Of a stretch of DNA of 44,586 nucleotides, positions 1-11,179 are shown one piece after another. The notes beneath the pieces are model-generated. The model was not told where the DNA came from, searched no databases, and worked only from the letters and a program-made list of their open reading frames with translations. The DNA comes from Pigoraptor chileana (lineage: Eukaryota > Opisthokonta > Filasterea), in NCBI GenBank assembly GCA_943704495.1, contig CALSCR010002684.1:1-44586 (forward strand). Reading direction: 5' to 3'. Both the position numbers and the translations under genes were made by a program. Position 1 is the stretch's first letter. Each line of letters begins with the position of its first letter.

Positions 1-51
<51 letters not shown>
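1..51. repeat. (TG)n microsatellite at the window start
   Basis: About 25 uninterrupted TG units begin the window. They lie in the intron upstream of the first visible ASCC3 exon. Similar GT tracts recur in introns throughout the window, so this is in keeping with local intron composition. Confidence 0.95.
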
Positions 52-52
<1 letters not shown>

Positions 53-157
53 GTATGCTTGATGCAGGAAGCAGAGCACAGAAGCTTGAAGGCTGCTGTT
101 CCGATCCCCGCATCCGGGAGTTTGACGTCCCATCCCCGTTCGCCTCGTGCTTCACAG

Positions 158-849
158 GTCTTCAACGAGCAATTTGTGAGCGGAATGACCGAAGCGGACA
201 TATTTGCGATGGTTTCGCAATCGCACGAATTTGAGAACATAGTCGTCCGTGACGACGAAATCGCAGAACTAGACGAGCTGTTGGAATCAGCATGCCATAT
301 GCAGGTTGGTCGCCCTCTCTGTCGTCGTTGCATTTTTGTTACTCCTTGTTACTGTTGTTGTTGCCTATTTGCCGTTCTTTTCTGTTTTTGCATTGTTTTC
401 CAGTTGATGGCTGCTTATACGATCATCGTGCAAGGCGATACCGTGCGTGTGATTTGCATTCACTTGCTGCGCGGGTGCATTTTGTTGCCGTTGTGTGTGC
501 GTGTGTGCTGATCCCGCGGTGTGCGTTGCTGGTTTGCGGCGTCGTCCTTCCTACAGGTCAAGGGTGGCGTCGAAAATGCGCACGGTAAAATCAACATTCT
601 CCTCCAGGGATACATATCCAACGCGCAGATGGAAGGCTTCTCGCTCGTGAGTATCCGTTTAAAGCTTTAATGCATGTGTATGACCGTCCGATGCCTGTTT
701 TAAAAGCGTCTGTATTATTCTCGCTCGTGAGTGTCCATTTAATGCTTTAATGGATGTGTGTGACCGTCCGATGCCTGTTTTATAAGCGTTTGTATTATTG
801 ACAATAGAAACGCAGATTGAGCACGCCATGCACCAGACCCATACACGCA

Positions 850-882
<33 letters not shown>

Positions 883-3800
883 CCCAGGCCGCATATACTC
901 ACTACAACCCTTTTTCTTAAAAAAAAATATACAACCCAACGCTCAAACAACGCACTCAAAAACACACGCAAAACAAATAGATTTCGGACTCAGCGTACAT
1001 TGCGCAGAATGCGTCCCGCATCATGCGAGCGCTGTTTGAGATTGCGATTCGGCGCAGTTGGCCGTCGATGTCGTCGAAGCTTCTCATGCTGTGCAAGGCG
1101 ATGGACCGGCGGATGTGGGGCTGGGAGCACCCCCTGCGCCAAATGTCAACACTCTCCCCGGAAATCATCTCAAAGCTGGAGCAGCGGCACCTCACAATCG
1201 ACAAAATACGCGACCTAGACGCGCGGGAGGTTGGGCAGCTCATCACGCATCAGCGCATGGGAGAGACGGTGCGTAAGTGTGCGATGCAGTTTCCGTCCCT
1301 CTCCCTCTCTGCGACGATACAACCCATCACCCGGACGGTGCTTCGCGTCCAGCTTACAATTGTGGCCGAATTCACGTGGAGCGAGCGCGTGCACGGCACA
1401 TCCGACCCGTGGTGGATATGGGTGGAGGACCCGGACAACGAGCACATTTACCACCACGAGTACCTTCTCGTCACGCGAAAGTCGTCGCTGGAACCGCAGA
1501 CACTCACATTCACCATCCCGATATTCGAGCCGCTGCCCACGCAGTACATTGTCCGCGCCGTGTCGGACCGATGGCTGGGCGCGGAGACGTCGATTCCAAT
1601 CTCATTCCATCACCTCATTCTACCCGACCGCCACTCGCCGCACACGGAGCTTCTTGACCTCGATCCACTTCCGGTATCCGCCCTCAACAATGCTGCATAC
1701 GAAGCGCTCTATCCGTACGGACACTTCAATCCCGTGCAGACGCAAGTGTTCCATACGCTCTACCACACGGACAAGAATGTCCTTCTCGGTGCGCCCACCG
1801 GAAGCGGCAAAACACTCGTAGCGGAGCTTGCCATCCTTCGCGCGTTCTCGCAGCGCGGTTGCAAGGCCGTGTACATTGCGCCGCTCAAGGCCCTCGTGCG
1901 GGAGCGCATGGAGGATTGGAAGGAGCGGTTTGAGAGACGGCTGGGAAAAGGCGTCGTCGAGCTGACCGGTGACGTGGCGCCGGACATGCGTGCAATTGAG
2001 CGCGCCGATCTGATTGTCACAACGCCTGAAAAATGGGACGGAATCAGTCGCAGCTGGCAGAACCGCAAATACGTCCAGGCGGTGTCCGTCATTGTGATCG
2101 ACGAGGTGGGTGCGTGGGATGGGTTGCGCCACAGGCGGCACGCAAGCTGCAAGCCTTGTGGAGAGCACTTTGTGATGGCGGCTGTGTTGTTTTGGTTGTG
2201 TTTGTGATGATGGGTATGGTGTGAGATCGTTTGTAATGTTTTGCATTCTGTGCCCACGACGCTCGTCCCACTCAGTTGCGCCAAAGTCTCTCAATCTCGT
2301 TCTAAATGCACTTTTTTGCACACCCTATATTCAACGCTTACGACCACATCCGGCCCCTATTATTCTTTCTCTCTCCCACACACACACACACACTCTCTCT
2401 CTCTCTCACAGATCCATCTCCTTGGTGACGACCGTGGCCCCGTGCTTGAGGTGATTGTCAGCCGCACCAACTACATTTCGGCGCACACGGATAAGCGCGT
2501 ACGCATTGTCGGTCTGTCCACTGCATGCGCAAATGCAGGCGACCTGGGCGACTGGCTCGGCATCACGGGCGCCGGCCTGTACAACTTCAAGCCCTCTGTG
2601 CGTCCCGTTCCTCTCGAGGTGCACATATCCGGCTTCCCGGGAAAGCACTACTGCCCGCGGATGGCGACCATGAACAAGCCCGCATACCAGGCCATCAAGA
2701 CACACTCTCCAGACAAGCCAGCGCTTATCTTTGTGTCGTCCCGCCGGCAGACGCGTCTCACCGCTCTCGATCTCATTGCAATGTGCGCCGCGGAGAGCGC
2801 GCCGCGGCAGTTTTTGAAGATGCCCGAGGAGCAGCTGGATTCGATTCTCTCTGGCATCCGCGACGGCAATTTGAAGCTCGCGCTGTCGTTTGGCATTGGC
2901 ATGCACCACGCCGGATTGCACGAGCGTGACAGGCGGACGGTGGAGGAGCTGTTTGTCAACCAAAAAATCCAGGTGGGAGGGGCGTGAATGGCGTACGGGG
3001 CCTTACTCAGGCTTATGCTCAGTTGTGTGGTGCAACGAGACGTTTTTGTGAACTGCATTTTGAGGAAAAGCTCTCGTGTCCCCCATTTTTGGTTTTGTTG
3101 GCCTTTCCGAAACGATGTACTTTTGTGCGTGCATGCATGTGCGTGCATGTGCGTGTGTGTGTTTCTGAATTTGTTTTGTGTTTGTTTATTGTGTTTTGTG
3201 CGCAGGTGCTGATCGCAACGAGCACGCTGGCGTGGGGTGTGAACTTTCCGGCACACCTCGTCGTAATTAAAGGCACGGAATATTTCGACGGAAAGCAAAA
3301 GCGCTACGTTGACTTTCCGATTACGGATGTGCTTCAGATGATGGGACGCGCGGGGCGACCGCAGTACGACCAGAGTGGGAAAGCAGTCGTGTTTGTGCAC
3401 GATGTCAAGGTGTGTGTGTGGCTCTGATATGCCTGGCATGCTGCCAACAACGCACGATTGTGTTGCTCGCTGATTGCTGTCGCTGTGGTGTCTTGCCACA
3501 CACACATGCATTTGCCAGACAACCCATCTTCTGTGGATGGAATGTCGTGTTTTTGAGTGTGTAACGCAATGCCCGCCATTAACCAATCTCTGATTATTCC
3601 CTTTTCCGTCATTTCGATAATCATACATAATCGTCACTCCACTTCTGTGCACACTCTCAGAAACACTTTTACCGCAAGTTCCTCTACGAGCCGTTCCCCG
3701 TCGAGTCGAGCCTCCCTGCCGTTCTTGCGGACCATCTCAACGCAGAGGTTGTTGCAGGCACAATCACCTCCCGCCAGGGCGCCGTCGATTATCTCACGTG

Positions 3801-5528
3801 GACGTACTTTTACCGGCGTCTTGTCATGAACCCGACCTACTACGGCATGGAAGATGCGACGCCGCAATCCGTCACTCTGTGTCTGTCGCGCATGGTGGAC
3901 GACGCGCTCTTTGTGCTCGAGAGGGACGGGTGCCTTGAGATTGGCCGGGACGGTGTGTCGGTGACCGCAAAGCCGCTCGGGCGCATTGCGTCGTTCTACT
4001 ATCTGCGGCACAAGTCCGTGGGCATATTCCGCCACTCGATTTCAGGCATTTCGACGGTCGAGGGTGCGCTCAAGGCACTGTGCGACGCGAGCGAATTTGA
4101 CGAACTTCCCGTGCGCCACAACGAAGACGAGCTTAATCTGCAGATGTCGAAGCGGCTGCCGTGGCGCATTGACGAAAGCCGCGTCGACAGCGGGAACATC
4201 AAGGCTAGTCTTCTGATGCAGGCGCACATGGCACGCGCCGCACTCCCCGTCACCGATTACAACGCCGACACAAAAAGCGCTCTCGAACAGAGCGCCCGTG
4301 TTGTAAACGCAATGGTCGATGTGTGCGCCGAGGAAGGCGTTCTCGCTGCCGCGCTTGCCGTCATGCGTCTTGCACAGGCTCTCGTGCAGGGGCGGTGGCC
4401 AGAGGATAATCCGCTGCTCACGCTCCCTAACATAGACGCCGCGTCGCTCGGATCCTTTGTCAGCAAGGAGGTGAGTGAGCCGGATGCGGGCCACAAATTG
4501 TCCATTTAGGTTGCGTTGTTTTGTAATTTCCTTTGTTGCTTTGTAATAGACAATTCAAATTTTGTGGCCTTTCAACTGCTTCTCTTGTTGACCTGTTCTG
4601 TTTTGCGGCCACATTGTACAGAATCGCGCAATCACTTCACTCGTCGATTTGTGTCGCCTTGCGAGGACCAACAAGCACGCTGTATCGGAGATGGCCAAGA
4701 AGAGCCTGTCACACACACAGGCGGACGAGGTGAGTTGCACTGGCATTGTGTTGCGTTGTGAAGTGCGGTCTAAATGTGCGAGACAGCAAACTTAAGAGGA
4801 AGCGAAAACAACCCTTTCAAAATTGGATTTCCCCTCCCTTTTTCTCTCCTGAGATTGTTGAGTCCAAGGACGTAGCGCCTATACACGCTGACGCTGACAT
4901 GAGTCCTACATCTCATTGTATTGTGTGAAGTCCAGTGACAACGACTGACTTGCATCCTGCATCCCCCCACTTGTCAAAAGTGCTTACTCTTAGTTGCACA
5001 CACTCACATTGTGTATATTAATCTTCCTCCTCCTTGATGACTTGATGTCACAAAACACACGCGCGACACATGCGTTAACACGCAACACGTTAACACGCAC
5101 CACCATCACAGATCATCAACGTCCTTCAAACGCTACCCATTGTCACAATGGCGCCGACAACACGCTCGATTGTCGCTGCAGACAGCGACGAAGAGGCAGC
5201 TGTTCGCGTGGATTTGGCGTTTGAGCGCGCGGCGCGGTCCAGCGGCAAGGCTGTCTCTCCCAGGTATCCACGCCCCCTCGACGAATCGTGGTGGCTCGTG
5301 CTCTCCGACGACACGACCGGTGAGCTCATTGCACTGCGGCGCGTCGCACCCGGCGGCGGCAAGCAGACTGCGACAACACTCGCCTTCTCGCCCTCTTCGC
5401 TCGCGGCAAAGTTCCCCGGGCGTCGCGAGTTTGTGCTCACTTTGCGCGCAGTCAGCGCAGTGTATGTCGGCTTGGACGCCGAGACGACTGTCAATGTGCG
5501 GATCGAAACGCGGGCTTCAGATCACTAG
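158..5528 (+). CDS. ASCC3: ASCC3 Ski2-like DExH helicase, C-terminal half (5' partial)
   Basis: This is the helicase subunit of the activating signal cointegrator 1 complex, a 3'-5' nucleic-acid helicase that acts with ALKBH3 in alkylation repair and in splitting collided ribosomes. Exons are 158-304, 557-646, 981-2105, 2412-2972, 3206-3409, 3661-4470, 4622-4729 and 5112-5528, giving about 1153 residues; the human protein has about 2200, so the first cassette lies off the left edge. Visible parts are the end of the first Sec63 unit, then the second cassette with motif [10 protein letters not shown] (349-357), DEIH (453-456, split by an intron), motif [12 protein letters not shown] (from 685), a winged helix and the final Sec63 domain. 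[12 protein letters not shown] is the ASCC3 signature and separates it from Brr2. All core motifs of the cassette look intact. An AATAAA lies 18 bases after the stop codon. The gene faces the cramped-like gene tail to tail. Confidence 0.97.
638..797 (+). repeat. 80-bp tandem duplication spanning an ASCC3 exon end and splice donor
   Basis: Two head-to-tail copies (638-717 and 718-797) differ at about seven positions. Each copy carries the last nine exon bases, TTCTCGCTC, followed by GTGAGT, so the 5' splice site exists twice, at 647 and 727. Only the first donor gives the conserved ASCC3 reading across the junction. Using the second would add 80 bases and meet an in-frame TAA after seven sense codons. 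Confidence 0.93.
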
Positions 5529-5545
5529 AGCAAAAGGCACTCAGG

Positions 5546-5551
5546 AATAAA
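5546..5551 (+). terminator. Polyadenylation signal of ASCC3
   Basis: A canonical AATAAA hexamer lies 18 bases past the ASCC3 stop codon. The next gene, on the opposite strand, ends at 5878, so the two 3' ends are only about 350 bases apart. Confidence 0.7.
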
Positions 5552-5877
5552 GCACGCCTTTCGTTAGGGGGATCGCCGTATTTTGTTTTTGTTTTTGAGT
5601 GCGTTGTTGTTAAACGCACAGGAAACCTGGATTTTTTTTTCATCGCACAGAGAGCGCCCGTTTTGTGCGCTGTTGGCTGTCTTCGTAGGAGTTGTCATCG
5701 CGGGGGCGCTTTGCAACAGGATTGGGCTGTGTGAACTGACCCGATCTGTGGGCGACAGAGATAGGAAGAGATGGGTGGCTCGAGTCAGTGTCTTGGCGCC
5801 CATGGATTCCACAAAAAAGAGATATAGGGCTTAAGTCAGTATCATACCCATGAACTACACAAAAATTGCATGGCCAC

Positions 5878-8800
5878 TCACCCGCTGTTGCCGTTGAGGG
5901 CCGACGAGAACGCACTCGGAGTGCCCCGCGAGATCAACTTCGCAGGGCTCGCCGTGCTTAAGTCGGCGCCATTCCTCGCAAAGTAAGACGAGCCAAAGCC
6001 ATCGCAGCTGACATCAACAACCTGCGACGGAGCGCAAAAAAACACAAACAACAAAAAACAAAACAAAAATAATCAGAATAGAGCCGTCAAAAACAAGCAA
6101 AAAAAGCGCTGGTCCACACTTTCGTTTGCATGATGGCCTCTCAAGTGGTGTGTCTGTCTATCAGAGAAGCAGAATGCGTGTGTGGATCCCGAATAACAAA
6201 CAATAAAACAAACGATGCAACAAAGGAAAGATCGTCCACACGCACCGCATCAAACACGAATCGCTGCTGCTGCTGTGGCGTGGGCGGCGGAGGCATCTTA
6301 GCAACGGCGACTGTGGGGACGGGGTCGATATTCTCCTTGTTGAAATTCAACGAGGGATTGCGCATCGACTCAAAAACCGAAAAGTGGTCAATGTGCCCTC
6401 CAAGTCCAAGCCCGTCGTTCATGTCAGAGTGAGTCCACGCGCCATACTCCATGTCAAAATCGGTCTGCGGCGCGCTGCCAGTGAGCACTCCCGCGTCGCC
6501 TCCATGAAGCCCAAGGCCGTCGGCGTGATCGACACCTAGGCGGGCGCCGTTCGATTCATGCTGCTGTCCATTGCCAATATTGAGATGCACGTCCCCGCCA
6601 TAGTCTTGCGAGCGACCAAACGCAATGTGCTGACCGATGCCCCCGTCCAAAGAGCCCGTCTCCATGGTGACGAGCGGATTGTTCACAAAGCCGAGTGACA
6701 GCGCATTGGACGGCTGTCCACCAATGGCAGTGAAGGGATCGTCGTTAGAAGAGACTGCAGACGCCGATTCTCCCTCCATTGCGGGGAGCGGACCAAGTCC
6801 ATCGAGGCTGACACCACCACCGAATGACTGCACCGCCAAAAAGAGTATACATTTGAGCATTCACTCGAATGTGTTATAACCAAATGAAAGACGCGTTCCC
6901 AACAGCAGCACGCAAACAAACGCGAAACTCAATACTTACGTCATGGGATGCGATGGGCTGCCTCGGGGAGGAATTGCGGCGCTGTCGCACTGCCGGGCTC
7001 ACAACGGAATCGGTCATCAGGCGGCCGCCGTCAACTGTGTTATGGATGCCAACATCATTCCCGTCGTTCTTGTTGTTGTTGTTGTTCTTGTTGTTGATCA
7101 TGCTGATATTGTTGCTGTTGATGTCGCTGTTGTCGTTGTTAACAATATTGACAGTTCGATTTCCCGGAGACCGCGCTGTGCGAGGGCTCACATGGCGGTG
7201 AGATGCAGGCATGTGTATGCCCACACTAGCATCTCCCCCCGATTGCAGCGCCGCGTGCAAGAGAGGAGCCGCGGCGGGCGGCACTTCCGGGGCAGAGTGA
7301 ACGGCTGCGACATGCGGTGCAAAGTGTTGAATGTTGAAGTCTGGCCCAAGGAGTGGCGTGATGTATGCCTGCAGGTGATGTTGGAGAGGGCAAAAAAACA
7401 AAACAAAGATGCAGTCGTAACACAATGAGCATCAACAAACGGTCCGAAAATTTCAAATTTCCACTCCAGAATTTTCAACAACAGCGACAACAACAACAAA
7501 ACCAATCAATCATTTGCACCCACCGCAACCGCAGCCGCGTCAATGTTGAAGGCATAATCAAGCTGGAACTTCTTTGGGCAACCAAGGCGCTGAAAAATGT
7601 CGAAAGCAGAGTGCCCGACGGCGTTGTCAACGCCCCAACCAAAGTGATCGTTCCCCGCGGGACCGGGAGGATAGAGGCGGATGCCACTCGCAACCTGGAC
7701 TTCCTTCCCCGTGGCGGTGTCGACGCGCACCCACTTTTTCAGCAGATATTCGATTATGCTCGATAGTGACTTCGTCGACTTGAAGGTAAGGCTGCAGAGT
7801 GAGGAAAAGGTCATTAAATGACGGTTTGACGGAGTCAAGGAATCGATAAAATCAAGGGTCGGGGAGGGGGAGGGAGGGGAAAGAGAAATGTTTGTGTGTG
7901 TGTGTGTGTGTGTGTGTTTACTTACACAATGCGGGGGTTGTGGACGGCATTCTCCAAAACGCACGAGATGAGTGGATTCTTGGGCTCCAGGTGGAGGGAC
8001 AATTTGTTTGCTGCAATTGGCTGAACACTGAAACGACAATAACATAACCAACGCACGGAGGTACACCAGAAAAAACAGTCAATGTACAGTAAGTGTCAAC
8101 ACAGAGAGATCCCCACTCCCCTCAACTCTCGTAAAATCCCGGCAAACAAGACTAAACAAAATAGGCACAAAAAAGCAGCAACTAATAAATACCCACCAGA
8201 GTCCCTGCTTTTGCAGAAGGAGCTGAATGACCTGCAGCTGCTGCGGCGTCAGAAGACCATTCTCGCCCTGGCCCAACACCAGTCCAAAGTCAAGCCCGTT
8301 GTTTCCGTTCGATTTTGGCGCAGAGGCGGTCTGTTTTCGCTGCCGTCGCTTTGGTGATCGCTGCGGGGCATTGCTGTTCACGGCCTTGCCACTGCCATCC
8401 GTCACGCCGAGCACACCCACTGCATCCTGCACGCAGCCCATTCCGCTCTGTTGAACTTGCGAGAGTGCAGTCGACGATTGGGATTGCGATGTAGCACCGC
8501 TCGCAAGGCCTCCCCTTGCTCCACTCCCATGCTCCTCCGAGGCCGCAAGGAGGATTCCGGCAAAGTCGCCGTCGCCGCGTCCCGCATTAAGCGCCGCCGC
8601 CGAAGGACCATTTGGAACGGCAAGGGGAACGACGTCCTCCGCAAAGCCGCGCAGGGCGATTGGCTTGAGCTTGACGCTGGATGGGCACGTCAACATGCGC
8701 AATGTGAGTATTGTGTGTTGGCTCCCTCGTGCGTGAGTGTGTGTGCATGCGTGTCGACTGAAATTCATCGGACGCTTCTATCTCACTAAATAAGGATAAT

Positions 8801-9718
8801 TACCTTGCATTGCGTCCGTCCTTTCGAACAGTTGTTACTCTGCGTGCCAAAAGAGTGGCGTCGATAAAGTCGAGAAAAGGAAGTCAGTTATCGAATTTCT
8901 CACACAACGAAAGAGTATATCAAAATCGGCTGCAGTTGACGTAATTCCACACACTATGCACAAAATACTAAAAATGCACGGCATCTCACCCTGACGAAAT
9001 GAGTTCCGCGAGGCAGTATCCAAATCTCTGCGACTTTCTCTTTGCCTCGCTCGTGTACTTGCCCCGGGCCGTGAGTTCGAGGTAGCTGATGATCGCCGTC
9101 AGTTCAATCAGAGGCGAATCCAGTTTGGGTGCACATTCTACAGTTGTGAGGGTCTTGTCGATTTTGCGCAGCATGCGGTAATAGAAGTAGCGACACTGGT
9201 GTTGACAGCACAGATGTGGCATATGATTAGATTAAGACAAAATGAAAACGACCATTATCAAAGCGGAGTAATCTTTAAGGCCATAACAGACGGCAAAGAG
9301 ATAGTGCGTGAGACAATTGCTGGTAGAACGCACCTGATCCTTGTTTTTGCTTTGAATTTTCGTCCGAATCTTATCAAAGTCCTTCCCAAACTTGTACAGC
9401 CCGCTAAGAAGGATTTGGAGGTCGCTTTTCGTCCACAGAACGCGGGGCCTTTTCTTTGTCGCGTCTTCAGCGCCACCTACAAACCCACAAACAATGATAA
9501 ATTTGTGAGGCGCATGTAAGCAATGTTTCCTCATGTTAGTAAACGACAACCCCTCACGGAAATCGAGTGCACTTACTCTGAGATGCCGCAGTCTTATCTT
9601 TGCACTTTTTTGACTTTGCTTTAAGGGCAGGTCGAGTCGTGGGGGACTCGATGCGAGAATTCTTGTCAGTGGTGGCAAGAGGGGACACGCCACCTGGTGC
9701 ACTTGTGACCTCCTCCAT
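5878..9718 (-). CDS. CRAMP1: Cramped-like SANT-domain chromatin protein (CRAMP1 / TSL-kinase-interacting-protein-1 family)
   Basis: This is a nuclear DNA-associated protein; animal CRAMP1 controls linker-histone H1 gene expression and fly cramped is a Polycomb-group factor. Exons on the minus strand are 9718-9577, 9476-9334, 9195-8990, 8839-8804, 8757-8197, 8027-7926, 7791-7524, 7368-6940, 6827-6246 and 6021-5878, giving about 870 residues. A SANT domain (about 62-110) starts LWTKSDLQILLSGL and continues into NKDQCRYFYYRM, matching the cramped signature. A 36-base microexon encodes TTVRKDGRN, as in CRAMP1. A second conserved block (about 364-486, KLSLHLEP to RLGCPKKFQLDY) matches the region shared by CRAMP1 and plant TKI1. 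The rest is low-complexity, with NNK and QQQQ runs. The acceptor at 8757 is uncertain; 8721 keeps the same phase. Family confidence is high; orthology to animal CRAMP1 rather than plant TKI1 is an inference. Confidence 0.85.
7891..7918. repeat. (GT)n tract in a cramped intron
   Basis: An uninterrupted GT run lies just downstream, on the minus strand, of the donor at 7925 in the 7792-7925 intron of the cramped-like gene. On the transcript it reads as (AC)n. Confidence 0.85.
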
Positions 9719-9889
9719 GATTTATGATCTTTGTAGTTAAATTAGTTTGATGAGTGGGAAAGCGCCGAGTTCAGATTGGTGTGTGGCTATATGTGTGTAA
9801 GGGAATATCGGCATTACGTGGCGTGTGCACAAAATTCATCCACGCCCCCCTCAACCTTCGTCAAACGCATGTGCGGCAGTTTGAACTGG

Positions 9890-9899
9890 TATTTAAATA
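9890..9899 (-). promoter_or_regulatory. TATA-like element upstream of the cramped-like gene
   Basis: The symmetric sequence TATTTAAATA lies about 170 bases upstream of the cramped start codon, between the divergent cramped and PIGC genes. It would place a minus-strand start site near 9865. Because it is palindromic its orientation is not fixed. Confidence 0.35.
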
Positions 9900-10233
9900 G
9901 GGAGTGAGTTTCTCATCTTTTCAGTGGCATGCTTTCTTGAACCAATTGTGTTCGAGTGGATGTTGCGTGTGGTGTGCGCTGTCTGTCGTTTGCGGGGGCT
10001 GAGTGGATTGCGAGAGAGAGAGAGAGTGACACACAGCCTGTCTGATTGTTTGAGAAGAGAGTCGTTGTTTGAGTGGAGCACTGACTCTTTTGAAAAATGG
10101 CGCGCCGAGTCACACTGAAACGTGAAACGGCGCGTACAAAAAATCGCACAAAAGAAAAATTTCCCATATAATTTTTCCCATACATCGGGTTGTGAAAATA
10201 ATGGCAAATAAATTTTATTTTTTGTTTTTGAAG

Positions 10234-10261
10234 TTCGCGCCAAATTCTTTTTGGCGCGGAA
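10234..10261. promoter_or_regulatory. Inverted pair of E2F/DP-like sites between cramped and PIGC
   Basis: TTCGCGCCAAA (10234-10244) faces TTTTTGGCGCGGAA (10248-10261) across three bases. Each arm contains the E2F core TTTGGCGC in opposite orientation. The pair sits 98 bases before the PIGC start and about 515 bases before the cramped start, so it could serve either gene. E2F control of a chromatin regulator is plausible but is an inference. Confidence 0.5.
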
Positions 10262-10358
10262 TCTTGCATCCGGGGGCCGCTCACTGGCAGTTTGGTAGAA
10301 GTATTTCCGTTCCTTTCAAGATTCTTACCACATTCTCAAACTAAGACTATGTTTCGCC

Positions 10359-11147
10359 ATGTCGACCGGCTCCATAGCAGGGCCTGTGCGCTGGCGAAAA
10401 GTACTTTATGATGTCGACCAAAACGCTCGATTTGCCGACAACTATGTCGATTCTTCCTTTCTGAGCGAGATTCGAACGAATGGTGTGTGTTACCGACAGA
10501 GCTTATTTACATTATAAATCATAGCGTGGTGCTCTTCCCTCAATGGCCACAACTCTCTTTTTCCCAGTAAACGTTCGCATTTACAGCATTTCCGATGTGC
10601 TACTGGAAGTCGCTCTGATTGCGCAGAGTGCCAGCCACATAATGGTGTTTGGCATGATGTATTGGCTGCTTCTTGAGGAATCCGTCTCGCCCCAGTTCGT
10701 ACTCGCTCTCTCTGTGGTGGTAATTGCCGTCTGCTTCGTAGCCAATATCGATGCGCACAAGTCCATGAGTTCAAGTGCGTACTATATTTGGTCGTCTTGG
10801 CCCATCCACAGGTTCTCTCGGGAACAGAACAGAACAGATAATACAAGTGTGATTTATTCACTTTTGCAAACCTCGATTTCAATGCCATTCCGCAGCTTTG
10901 GAAGACCTGCACGGCGTTGGAATACTGACGATGCTACTTTTCGCACTCTCTCCCGTTATTGGGACGCTGACATCAACTGTGAGCACCGACACAGTATACG
11001 CATGCGCCGCCTGTCTCTTTCTGGCATATCTCATGACAGAAAAGTATGATCAGACGTACAGTGGGTGAGCATCAATGCAATTGTTATAATTGTAATGTTG
11101 TCTCAACGCATTGTTAATATTTCAAATCGTTATGCATCAAACTGACG

Positions 11148-11179
<32 letters not shown>

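Noticed and set aside
2648-3652. 334-codon minus-strand open frame opposite ASCC3
   Set aside because: It overlaps two confirmed ASCC3 exons and an intron, and its product is low-complexity with THTHTH-like runs from CA repeats.
158-5528. Brr2 (U5 snRNP helicase) instead of ASCC3
   Set aside because: Brr2 has the same architecture, but the segments [23 protein letters not shown] and the C-terminal SWWLVLSD region match ASCC3.
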